Source: Methylocystaceae bacterium UBA5192 (GTDB lineage: Bacteria; Pseudomonadota; Alphaproteobacteria; Rhizobiales; Beijerinckiaceae). From it: DNA of 8,840 nucleotides. The stretch lies in contig DHWC01000109.1 of NCBI GenBank assembly GCA_002412985.1, positions 1 through 8,840 of the forward strand. The letters run 5' to 3'. The position numbers and the translations under genes are program-made. The notes below the pieces were generated by a model. That model was not told where the DNA came from. It saw only the letters and a program-made list of their open reading frames with translations, and made no database searches. This document shows positions 1 through 6,566 of the stretch, in pieces; the stretch's first letter is position 1, and each line of letters starts with the position of its first letter.

Positions 1-23
1 AAAAACCATTTTGGCAAAATCTT

Positions 24-1520
24 ATGTCACAGGATACTGATAAACAAAAAATCGAGCCGCGCACGCCTCGCGGCTTGACGGATAGAGAGGCTAATGAGCT
101 TGCCGCAACTAATCGTATGCTCGATGTTATTCGATCGGTCTACGAGCTTTATGGCTTTGAGGCGCTAGAAACGCCTGCGATCGAGTATACCGATGCGTTA
201 GGTAAATTTCTGCCTGATCAGGATCGACCGAATGAAGGCGTTTTCTCCTTTCAGGACGATGATGAGCAATGGGTGTCTTTGCGGTATGATTTAACCGCGC
301 CGCTCGCGCGTTTTGTTGCGCAAAATTATGATCGCTTGCCAAAACCTTATCGTTCCTATCGATGCGGCGCGGTTTATCGAAATGAGAAACCGGGTCCGGG
401 TCGATTTCGACAGTTCATGCAGTTTGATGCAGATACTGTTGGATCTGCCTCGCCTGCTGCTGACGCAGAAATTTGTATGATGGCGGCTGTGTCGCTTGAA
501 CGACTTGGAATCGCACGGGGTGATTATGTAATTCGCCTGAATAGTCGCAAGGTTCTGGATGGCGTCATGCAGACGATCGGTCTGGGGGGTGAAGAAAACG
601 CCCTAAGGAGATTGATCGTCTTACGCGCAATCGACAAGCTGGATCGCTTGGGGACAGAAGGCGTGCGTCACTTACTTGGCGAGGGTCGCAAAGATGAAAG
701 CGGCGATTACACAAAAGGCGCTGGATTATCGCTGCAGGCTATTGATACGATTCTTTCTTTCTGTCTTGCGGGACAGCACTCAACGGGCACAAGATCTGTA
801 GATCTCGCTAAACTTTTAGAGAACAGCGCGATTGGCGCTGAGGGCTTTGAGGAATTAAAAGAGATTGAAAATCTTGTTCGCGCTGCAGGTTTTGGAGCCG
901 AGCGTATTCGCATTGACCCTTCCGTGGTGCGAGGCCTGGAATATTATACTGGGCCAGTTTTTGAAGCCGAGCTAACTTTTGAAACCAAAGATGAAAAAGG
1001 ACACGCTGTTCGGTTTGGATCAATTGGCGGCGGCGGACGTTATGATGGTTTGGTTGGACGTTTCCGGAGTGAAACTATTCCAGCTACTGGTTTTTCAATT
1101 GGTGTGTCGAGGCTTTTTGCTGCGCTAAAACTTGTCGGCAGTCCGATTGTTTCAGCGCATCCCGCGACAGGCCCAGTGGTCATTCTTGTTTTGGATCGAG
1201 AGCGTTTGGCGGACTATCAGCAAATGGTCGCCCAATTACGCGAAGCCGGCGTTGCGTCTGAGCTTTATCTTGGCGGCGCAGGCATGAAAGCTCAGATGAA
1301 ATATGCAGATCGTCGCAATAGTCCTTTGGCGATCATTCAAGGTTCTGACGAAAAAGCACGCGGCGAGGTCCAAATCAAAGATCTTGTCGCGGGAGCGAAA
1401 GCGGCTGCTGCAATTAGCACGAATGAAGAATGGAAGGCGCAACGGCCCGCACAATTTTCAGTTCCTGAAACAGAACTCGTCGCCCGTGTGCAAGCGCTCT
1501 TAAACCCTCAGAGCGCTTAA
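24..1520 (+). CDS. hisS: Histidyl-tRNA synthetase (alphaproteobacterial type)
   Basis: Cytoplasmic class II aminoacyl-tRNA synthetase that charges tRNA-His with histidine using ATP. The 498-residue protein is complete. The catalytic core shows LRYDLTAP (about 86-93), a motif 2 region at 119-140 with RNEKPGPGRFRQF, the histidine-binding RGLEYYTG (303-310), GGGGRYDGL (336-343 region) and motif 3 GFSIGVSRL (356-364). The C-terminal anticodon-binding domain runs from about 385 to 495. Motif 2 differs from the usual bacterial RPQKGRYRQF form, as is known for the divergent alphaproteobacterial enzymes that read an unusual tRNA-His. The ATG at 24 has no clear Shine-Dalgarno sequence, but only 23 bp upstream are visible. 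The gene converges on the META-domain gene 37 bp away. Identity is very secure; only the exact start is open. Confidence 0.97.
   Translation: MSQDTDKQKIEPRTPRGLTDREANELAATNRMLDVIRSVYELYGFEALETPAIEYTDALGKFLPDQDRPNEGVFSFQDDDEQWVSLRYDLTAPLARFVAQNYDRLPKPYRSYRCGAVYRNEKPGPGRFRQFMQFDADTVGSASPAADAEICMMAAVSLERLGIARGDYVIRLNSRKVLDGVMQTIGLGGEENALRRLIVLRAIDKLDRLGTEGVRHLLGEGRKDESGDYTKGAGLSLQAIDTILSFCLAGQHSTGTRSVDLAKLLENSAIGAEGFEELKEIENLVRAAGFGAERIRIDPSVVRGLEYYTGPVFEAELTFETKDEKGHAVRFGSIGGGGRYDGLVGRFRSETIPATGFSIGVSRLFAALKLVGSPIVSAHPATGPVVILVLDRERLADYQQMVAQLREAGVASELYLGGAGMKAQMKYADRRNSPLAIIQGSDEKARGEVQIKDLVAGAKAAAAISTNEEWKAQRPAQFSVPETELVARVQALLNPQSA
1492..1518. terminator. Stem-loop at the hisS 3' end, possible weak terminator
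   Basis: A perfect 9-bp inverted repeat, AAGCGCTCT (1492-1500) and AGAGCGCTT (1510-1518), flanks a 9-nt loop. It covers the last hisS codons and the first base of the stop codon. No run of T follows on either strand, so it is not a classic intrinsic terminator. It lies between two convergent genes, where a bidirectional 3' end element would be expected. An overlapping self-complementary GCGCTTAAGCGC (1513-1524) could form an alternative structure. Confidence 0.3.
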
Positions 1521-1557
1521 GCGCGATCGGCTGTTTATAGTTTATTCTGCTCTACGC

Positions 1558-2043
1558 TTATAATGTTCTCTGAAACCGCATCAGGCCGCCTTTGGCGCCT
1601 TTAAAAATGAGATCGTCGCCTTTGCTCTCCCAATAAGGCCCAGAGATCATAATATTCCAAAAGTCCCGCTCAATAGCGGCAAGCGCTGGTTCGCATTTTT
1701 GTTCATTAACTGCGGGCATGGATTTTGGTCCCAAACGATCGGGGCCAATCACAAAAACTGCTGACCAGTTTTTGCATCCCGAAAAGCCGCGCGCATGACC
1801 TGTTGCATCAATATTAATCCAAATTTCAACAGGAGATGGCTTGCCGTTGATTTCTGTAAGGACAAAATTTCGATAGTGCGGAAAAGGTTGATAGGAAGGC
1901 GTTGCGCTCGGTTGTTCAGGGCCGCCGCTTTGCTGTTGCTCAGCAGGAGGCGTTTCCGTAGGCAACTTCTTTTTTGCCTGGACTGGCGAAGCAATGATAA
2001 CAGCGCCAACTAAAGCGACTAATGCGTGCGAATATTTTTTCAT
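1558..2043 (-). CDS. Secreted META-domain (HslJ-like) protein
   Basis: Exported small protein of 161 residues and unknown function. Residues 1-23 form a Sec signal peptide: lysines, a hydrophobic core, then a predicted cut after PVQA. Residues 24-55 are a low-complexity linker rich in Pro, Gln and Glu. The rest (about 56-160) fits the META/DUF306 fold known from HslJ, with an INGKP element, the SGC turn at 88-90, a second Cys at 117, and a terminal beta segment (DDLIFKGAKGGLMRF). Cys90 and Cys117 could pair in the periplasm. On the minus strand AGGGAG lies 7 nt before the ATG, which supports the start. The gene is 69 bp downstream of the reductase gene on the same strand with no clear terminator between, so co-transcription is possible. 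META proteins are linked to stress or antibiotic tolerance in some bacteria, but nothing here assigns a role. Confidence 0.85.
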   Translation of the reverse strand: MKKYSHALVALVGAVIIASPVQAKKKLPTETPPAEQQQSGGPEQPSATPSYQPFPHYRNFVLTEINGKPSPVEIWINIDATGHARGFSGCKNWSAVFVIGPDRLGPKSMPAVNEQKCEPALAAIERDFWNIMISGPYWESKGDDLIFKGAKGGLMRFQRTL

Positions 2044-2112
2044 CCGTCATCTCCCTAGGGCGCGCGGCTTAACGAGGGTCTCAGATTAGGTTTAAGAATC
2101 ACATGCAGATTG

Positions 2113-3108
2113 TTACAGCATGCTTGGCAAAACGCGATCTGGCGGACGATGTCCGTCCATAAAGGTCTTGATGTTGATGATGACCTTCTCGCCCATATCG
2201 ACGCGCCCCTCATTCGTCGCCGAGCCCATATGCGGCAACAAGGTCACCTTGCCTGACTGAGCGAGTTTTAAAAGTTTAGGCGAAACAGCGGGCTCGTGTT
2301 CGAAAACGTCCAATCCAGCTCCAGCCATTTCATTGGCTTCCAACATTCGCACCAATGCATTTTCATCAACGATCTCGCCTCGCGCAGTGTTGACCAAAAT
2401 AGCATGGGGACGCAAATATTTAAGGCGTCTTGCAGAGAGCAGATGATAGGTTGCTGGCGTATGGGGGCAGTGGATCGATACAATATCCACACGCGCTAAC
2501 ATCTGATCTAGCGACTCCCAGTACGTCGCCTCTAGGCTTTCTTCAATATCGAGCGGCGCACGACGCCGGTTGTGATAGTGGATTGACAGGCCAAAGGCGT
2601 TGGCGCGGCGGGCAAGCGCTTGGCCGATTCGTCCCATGCCAACAATACCCAGTCTCTTGCCAGTGATGCGATGGCCGAGCATCCATGTCGGCGACCAGCC
2701 GGCCCATGATCCCTCAGGGATCGCCCTGGCGCCTTCCACCAAGCGGCGCGCCACAGAGAGGATCAGCGCCATTGTCATGTCAGCTGTATCCTCGGTCAAA
2801 ACTCCCGGAGTGTTGGTAACCGTGATTGAGCGGCCAAGGGCGGAAGCGACGTCAATATTATCTACGCCATTGCCAAAATTGGCGATCAATTTCATATTTT
2901 CGCCAGCCTGAGCGATTAGATGCGCGTCAATTTTATCCGTAATCGTAGGAACAAGCACATCCGCAGTGCGCATGGCCTCTGCCAATTCTTCCTGCTTGAG
3001 CGGACGATCGGTTTCATTGAGACGGGTGTCGAATAACTCGCACATACGGGTCTCAATTATCTCCGGGAGACGGCGCGTCACAAACACGAGCGGCTTCTTT
3101 TTCGGCAT
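2113..3108 (-). CDS. gyaR: D-2-hydroxyacid dehydrogenase, glyoxylate/hydroxypyruvate reductase type
   Basis: Cytosolic NAD(P)H-dependent enzyme that reduces glyoxylate to glycolate or hydroxypyruvate to D-glycerate, linking C2 and serine metabolism. From the ATG at 3108 the protein has 331 residues, the normal family length. It has a substrate-binding half, then a Rossmann fold with GMGRIG (157-162). The catalytic triad of the D-2-hydroxyacid dehydrogenase family is present: Arg243 in NTARGE, Glu272 in DVFEHEP and His293 in LPHMG. NFGNGVDNID (77-86) is also typical. The frame stays open upstream to a TTG at 3180, but those 24 extra residues are basic, unlike the family, and begin with a rare start, so I use the ATG. 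A clear Shine-Dalgarno is lacking: AAGGA lies 13 nt away. Substrate preference among glyoxylate, hydroxypyruvate and related acids cannot be read from sequence. Confidence 0.9.
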   Translation of the reverse strand: MPKKKPLVFVTRRLPEIIETRMCELFDTRLNETDRPLKQEELAEAMRTADVLVPTITDKIDAHLIAQAGENMKLIANFGNGVDNIDVASALGRSITVTNTPGVLTEDTADMTMALILSVARRLVEGARAIPEGSWAGWSPTWMLGHRITGKRLGIVGMGRIGQALARRANAFGLSIHYHNRRRAPLDIEESLEATYWESLDQMLARVDIVSIHCPHTPATYHLLSARRLKYLRPHAILVNTARGEIVDENALVRMLEANEMAGAGLDVFEHEPAVSPKLLKLAQSGKVTLLPHMGSATNEGRVDMGEKVIINIKTFMDGHRPPDRVLPSML

Positions 3109-3364
3109 TTTGCGCTTCGTTTCCTTGGATAGCTTTAGTGGCGTTTGACGTCGACAGTAGCTATAGAATGCTCGCGGCAACCCTGAAGCGCCGCCCGCAA
3201 ATTTCAGGCCGCCGGCCCTTTCAGGACTTAATCGGCCAAAAAAACCTTCTTCTCAACCTAGTCTTAACGGCAATAAGCGACAAATCCGTTACGCCGTTAT
3301 CACCCCGAACCGCCGCTTTCCTAGCAGATGACGGGCCAAAGACAAGACGAGTGCTTTACACGCT
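3109..3364. promoter_or_regulatory. Divergent intergenic region between gyaR and the SH3-domain gene
   Basis: This 256-bp gap must hold the promoters of both divergent genes. I could not identify a convincing sigma-70 pair on either strand. On the minus strand TTCAGG, 16 nt, then TATAGC is possible but weak. The gap does hold a repeated element: TAACGGC at 3265-3271, then CCGTTA at 3286-3291 and again at 3294-3299. This gives a 7-bp inverted repeat (3265-3271 with 3293-3299) plus a direct repeat at an 8-bp period. It may be a regulator site or chance. Confidence 0.3.
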
Positions 3365-3895
3365 ATGCCGCACCGCAACCGCGCCCTCCTCGCCACACGC
3401 TTCACGGCGATCTTTTGTGTTTTTTTCTGGCTTTTTTTCCAAATAGCAAACGCTCAGGAGCCTCAAAAGGGCCCGGTCAGCGGGCTGCCAGTGCCTCGCT
3501 ATGTCAGCTTGAAATCTGACCGGGTTAATGTTCGGGAAGGACCCAGTAAAGAACATCCAACGGTTTGGGTTTACACGCATGCCGGTCTGCCAGTTGAAAT
3601 TACCGCGGAATTCGAAACCTGGCGCAAAATTCGCGATTGGGAAGGGGCCGAAGGCTGGGTGCTGCATTCTTTGCTATCTGGGCGCCGAACAGCCCTTGTC
3701 GCACCTTGGAAAAAACAGCCTCAACTCCTGACAGCCGACGATCATCAAACGGCGTTGGCGAAACTCAGTCCGGGCGTAGTTGGGTCAGTGCGCAATTGCG
3801 ATGGCAAATGGTGCCGGATTTCGGGAAAAGATTTTGACGGCTATATTCAGCAGGAAAACCTTTGGGGCGCTTATCCAGGCGAGAAATTCGAATAA
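3365..3895 (+). CDS. Secreted SH3-domain protein (SH3_4/DUF1058-like)
   Basis: Exported protein of 176 residues. A signal peptide fills residues 1-30: basic start, a very aromatic hydrophobic core at about 14-26, and a predicted cut after IANA. The mature part holds two bacterial SH3-like modules. The first, about 52-106, starts with VNVREGPS and includes VEITAEFETWRKIRDWEGAEGWV. The second, about 128-168, is ALAKLSPGVVGSVRNCDGKWCRI followed by DGYIQQENLWG. Such modules usually bind peptidoglycan or other envelope partners, so an envelope role is likely but unproven. Cys145 and Cys150 could form a disulphide. There is no good Shine-Dalgarno before the ATG at 3365. The start is chosen because it gives a complete signal peptide. 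The gene ends 6 bp from the end of irr on the other strand. Confidence 0.85.
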   Translation: MPHRNRALLATRFTAIFCVFFWLFFQIANAQEPQKGPVSGLPVPRYVSLKSDRVNVREGPSKEHPTVWVYTHAGLPVEITAEFETWRKIRDWEGAEGWVLHSLLSGRRTALVAPWKKQPQLLTADDHQTALAKLSPGVVGSVRNCDGKWCRISGKDFDGYIQQENLWGAYPGEKFE

Positions 3896-3901
3896 GGCGG
3901 T

Positions 3902-4357
3902 TCAGGGCTGATCTGGGCGTAGTCGGATGACAATATCCACGCGCGCAACGCGTAAGCCCTTTGGTGAAGGCGGTAGTTTACCCAGTTGCATCAAGCCATC
4001 GTCAATATCGAGTAGTTCGCCAGTTTCTTCATTCAGGAAATGATGATGTTCGCTTACGTTGGTGTCAAAATAGACTTTCGCGCCGTCAACCGCGATCTCA
4101 CGCAATAGACCTGCGGCGGTGAATTGGTGAAGTGTATTGTAGACGGTGGCAAGCGATACCGAAAGCCGCGCCGCAGTCGCTTCGTCAAAAAGACGTTCTG
4201 CTGTGACATGGCGGTCTGAGCCATTAAAAAGCAGAGCTGCAAGCGCCAATCTCTGGCGTGTCGGGCGAAGACCCGCATCACTGAGCGTCTTCGAGATGAG
4301 CGGCGCGGGCGCACCCTCAACCCCAATGGGCTTCATCTCTTTCGACGAAACATCCAT
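3902..4357 (-). CDS. irr: Iron response regulator Irr (Fur family)
   Basis: Cytoplasmic DNA-binding regulator of 151 residues. In Hyphomicrobiales, Irr controls haem synthesis and iron uptake genes under iron limitation and is inactivated by haem. The winged helix spans about 22-92, with LRPTRQRLALAALLF and the recognition segment SLATVYNTLHQF (68-79), whose TVYNTL form is typical of Irr rather than classical Fur. A histidine cluster HHHF (104-107) marks the metal/haem-binding region. The protein has no cysteine at all, so it lacks both the zinc CxxC pairs of Fur and the N-terminal haem regulatory motif of Bradyrhizobium Irr. It is divergent from fabA, an arrangement I recall from other Hyphomicrobiales. 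A palindrome covers its likely -10 element, which suggests regulation of its own promoter. Other Fur-family members (Fur/Mur, Zur, PerR) fit less well. Confidence 0.92.
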   Translation of the reverse strand: MDVSSKEMKPIGVEGAPAPLISKTLSDAGLRPTRQRLALAALLFNGSDRHVTAERLFDEATAARLSVSLATVYNTLHQFTAAGLLREIAVDGAKVYFDTNVSEHHHFLNEETGELLDIDDGLMQLGKLPPSPKGLRVARVDIVIRLRPDQP

Positions 4358-4382
4358 CGCCTACAACCCGCATTAAGAGCCC

Positions 4383-4418
4383 TTTTTTGAAGCATATCAA
4401 AAAAACGGACGAACTCAA
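4383..4418 (-). promoter_or_regulatory. Candidate irr promoter with palindromic operator
   Basis: Read on the minus strand, TTGAGT (4413-4418) and TATGCT (4391-4396) form a -35/-10 pair with a 16-nt spacer, placing the transcript start about 27 nt before the irr ATG. The -10 hexamer is exactly the 6-nt centre of a perfect palindrome with 8-bp arms, TTTTTTGA (4383-4390) and TCAAAAAA (4397-4404). A protein bound there would block RNA polymerase. The promoter call rests on partial consensus matches; the palindrome itself is plain in the sequence. Confidence 0.5.
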
Positions 4419-4560
4419 TGCGCATCGCTTCGTTAAGGATTATTCTGGTTCCTGGCGGGAAGCCTCCGATAGCCTTGAGCAGACGCTTTCAGCCTGGCAT
4501 TGGCTATGTTAACGATCGCTGACGAATGAAGGCCGCTTGGCTCAGCGTCCTGAGGGCTGT

Positions 4561-4597
4561 CCAATTAATTGGGCGCCCAATCAAAGAGCCGCATAAT
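4561..4597 (+). promoter_or_regulatory. Candidate fabA promoter with overlapping palindromes
   Basis: TTGGGC (4569-4574), a 17-nt spacer and CATAAT (4592-4597) form a plausible sigma-70 promoter about 40 nt before the fabA start. Two perfect palindromes overlap at its -35 element: CCAATTAATTGG (4561-4572) and ATTGGGCGCCCAAT (4568-4581). Together they give three CCAAT half-sites, two forward and one inverted. The second palindrome extends to 20 bp (4565-4584) with a single mismatched pair. This looks like an operator for a dimeric repressor of the fab genes, though no regulator can be named. Confidence 0.45.
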
Positions 4598-4644
4598 AAA
4601 AAGATTAACCGGGCTGTGAGCTCGCAGGGGGAGGCAAGATCATC

Positions 4645-5160
4645 ATGAGCGACCGACGCTCGTCATTTGGCTACGAGGACTTGCTTGCTTGCGGGCGAGA
4701 AGAGCTTTTTGGCCCAGGTAACGCGCAGCTACCCATGCCGCCAATGTTAATGTTTGATCGCATCACAGAGATTTTTGAAACGGGCGGCGAGCATGGCAAG
4801 GGGTTTATGCGCGCTGAACTCGACGTTAATCCGAAGCTGTGGTTTTTCGATTGTCACTTTAAAGGCGATCCAGTGATGCCGGGATGTCTTGGTTTGGATG
4901 CGCTTTGGCAGATGTGCGGATTTTTTCTCGGTTGGCTTGATCAGCCCGGACGGGGACGCGCGCTTGGGGTTGGCGAAGTAAAATTTAGCGACCAAGTTTT
5001 GCCCAGCGTGAAAAAAGTAACCTATGGCGTGGATTTCAAGCGCGTTATTTTGCGCAAACTTGTGCTGGGCATTGCAGATGGTTTTGTCGAAGCAGATGGT
5101 AAAAGAATTTATGAAGCGAAGGATTTGCGGGTAGGCCTTTTTGTTCCAGGCGCAAAATAA
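4645..5160 (+). CDS. fabA: 3-hydroxydecanoyl-ACP dehydratase/isomerase FabA
   Basis: Bifunctional cytosolic enzyme of type II fatty acid synthesis. It dehydrates 3-hydroxydecanoyl-ACP to trans-2-decenoyl-ACP and isomerises this to cis-3-decenoyl-ACP, the branch point for unsaturated fatty acids made without oxygen. The 171-residue protein is a complete single hot-dog fold of normal length. Catalytic His71 lies in FDCHFKGDPVMPGC and Asp85 in LGLDALWQMCGFFLGW, matching His70 and Asp84 of E. coli. The long LGLDALWQMCGFFLGW helix separates it from FabZ. A strong Shine-Dalgarno (AGGGGGAGG, ending 10 nt before the ATG) supports the start. fabB begins 43 bp downstream, so the two are surely co-transcribed, as their partnership requires. 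Confidence 0.97.
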   Translation: MSDRRSSFGYEDLLACGREELFGPGNAQLPMPPMLMFDRITEIFETGGEHGKGFMRAELDVNPKLWFFDCHFKGDPVMPGCLGLDALWQMCGFFLGWLDQPGRGRALGVGEVKFSDQVLPSVKKVTYGVDFKRVILRKLVLGIADGFVEADGKRIYEAKDLRVGLFVPGAK

Positions 5161-5193
5161 CCATGATCTTGCAAGAGTCGCGCGTTAAAGAGT

Positions 5194-5199
5194 GGGGGA
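5194..5199 (+). promoter_or_regulatory. Ribosome binding site deciding the fabB start
   Basis: GGGGGA lies 4 nt before the ATG at 5204. An in-frame GTG at 5192 would add four residues, but the purine run would then fall inside the coding sequence and nothing comparable lies at the right distance upstream. FabB proteins also typically begin with a short start directly before RRVVV or KRVVV, which favours the ATG. Confidence 0.6.
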
Positions 5200-5203
5200 T
5201 AAA

Positions 5204-6427
5204 ATGAGACGAGTTGTCGTTAGCGGCATGGGTATTGTCTCCTCTATTGGTAACACGACGCAAGAAGTCCTAGCGTCACTGCGCGAAGCAAGGTCGGGAA
5301 TTATTCGTGCTGAAAAATACGCTGAACTTGGCTTTCGGTCACAGGTTCACGGCATGCCCACCTTGGATGCGAGTTCGGTCGTGGATCGTCGCGCAATGCG
5401 ATTTCACGCGGCAGGCACAGCATGGAATCATGTTGCGATGGATCAGGCGATCGCTGACGCAGGATTGAGCGAGAGCGAAGTTTCAAATGAACGCACTGGC
5501 ATCATTATGGGTTCAGGCGGGCCCTCAGCGCATATGATTGTTGAGTCTGCTGACTTAACGCGCAGTAAAGGTCCAAAGCGCGTAGGCCCTTTCGCCGTTC
5601 CTAAAGCTATGTCCTCAACCGCTTCTGCGACGCTGGCTGTTTGGTTTAAGATTAAGGGCGTTAATTATTCTATTTCATCCGCATGTGCGACATCCAACCA
5701 TTGCATCGGCAATGCCTATGAACAAATCCAATATGGCAAGCAGGATATTATTTTTGCAGGTGGTTGCGAAGAGTTAGAATGGGAGTTGTCGGTTCTCTTT
5801 GACGCAATGGGCGCGATGTCCTCGTCTTATAATGATCGACCCACGACAGCTTCTAGAGCCTATGACAAAAATCGCGATGGCTTTGTTATCGCCGGCGGCG
5901 CAGGCGTAGTGGTGTTAGAAGAATATGAGCACGCAAAAGCGCGGGGCGCAAAAATTTATGCTGAGGTTGCAGGCTATGGCGCCACATCAGATGGTCACGA
6001 CATGGTTGCGCCCTCAGGCGAGGGGGCCATCCGCTGCATGCGTCAAGCGCTTGCGACTGTGAAATGTCCAATCGATTATATCAATCCTCATGCTACGTCG
6101 ACGCCTGTTGGAGATGTCAAAGAAATTGAAGCTTTGAGAGAAGTCTTTGGTTCAGGCGACAAGTGCCCGCCGATCTCAGCAACGAAATCTCTAACGGGCC
6201 ATTCCCTCGGCGCAACTGGCGTACAGGAAGCGATTTATTCGTTGTTAATGATGCAGAACGGCTTCATTTGCGAAAGCGCGCATATCGAGGAGCTTGATCC
6301 AGAGTTTGCGGATATGCCGATCCTACGCAGCAGGCGCGATAATGTTAAACTCGGCGCTGTCTTATCAAATTCATTTGGTTTTGGTGGGACGAATGCGACG
6401 CTGATCTTTAAACATCCTGACGCGTAA
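5204..6427 (+). CDS. fabB: 3-oxoacyl-ACP synthase I FabB
   Basis: Cytosolic ketoacyl synthase that condenses malonyl-ACP with acyl-ACP. FabB is the enzyme that extends the cis-3-decenoyl-ACP made by FabA, so it completes the unsaturated branch. The 407-residue protein has a full thiolase fold. The active-site Cys161 lies in SISSACATSNHC, and the two histidines are His296 (NPHATSTPVGD) and His333 (TGHSLGATG), giving the Cys-His-His triad at nearly the E. coli positions (163, 298, 333). The glycine-rich SNSFGFGGTNATL near the C-terminus is also typical. Cys-His-His is shared with FabF, but the adjacency to fabA and the overall form (for example KKSLTGHSLGATG-like region, length 407) favour FabB. 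It is followed by fabI after 139 bp. Confidence 0.95.
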   Translation: MRRVVVSGMGIVSSIGNTTQEVLASLREARSGIIRAEKYAELGFRSQVHGMPTLDASSVVDRRAMRFHAAGTAWNHVAMDQAIADAGLSESEVSNERTGIIMGSGGPSAHMIVESADLTRSKGPKRVGPFAVPKAMSSTASATLAVWFKIKGVNYSISSACATSNHCIGNAYEQIQYGKQDIIFAGGCEELEWELSVLFDAMGAMSSSYNDRPTTASRAYDKNRDGFVIAGGAGVVVLEEYEHAKARGAKIYAEVAGYGATSDGHDMVAPSGEGAIRCMRQALATVKCPIDYINPHATSTPVGDVKEIEALREVFGSGDKCPPISATKSLTGHSLGATGVQEAIYSLLMMQNGFICESAHIEELDPEFADMPILRSRRDNVKLGAVLSNSFGFGGTNATLIFKHPDA

Positions 6428-6566
6428 TCAAAGATAGAATTCGGGATGCTGTCCTTTATTGGCGTAATCGCTCTGTGTAAACTTTGGCGATTGGCGCCTT
6501 TCCAGAAACGCTAAAGCTCGCTCAAGCGATTGCGCGGTTGATCGAGAAATAACAGAAAGAAGTTTC

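Noticed and set aside
2053..2060. CCCTAGGG palindrome upstream of the META-domain gene
   Set aside because: It overlaps the ribosome binding site and is only 8 bp long, within chance expectation.
3109..3180. N-terminal extension of the reductase to a TTG start at 3180
   Set aside because: It adds 24 basic residues that the enzyme family lacks, from a rare start codon; the ATG at 3108 gives the normal length and N-terminus.
4419..4523. A 34-codon reading frame (MRIASLRIIL...) upstream of fabA, a possible leader peptide
   Set aside because: It has no ribosome binding site, its first codon lies on the proposed irr -35 element, and it ends well before the likely fabA promoter, so it would not be on the fabA transcript.
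5167..5176. Perfect 10-bp palindrome TCTTGCAAGA between fabA and fabB
   Set aside because: It is short, isolated, inside an operon gap of 43 bp and not followed by a T run, so chance is the simplest explanation.
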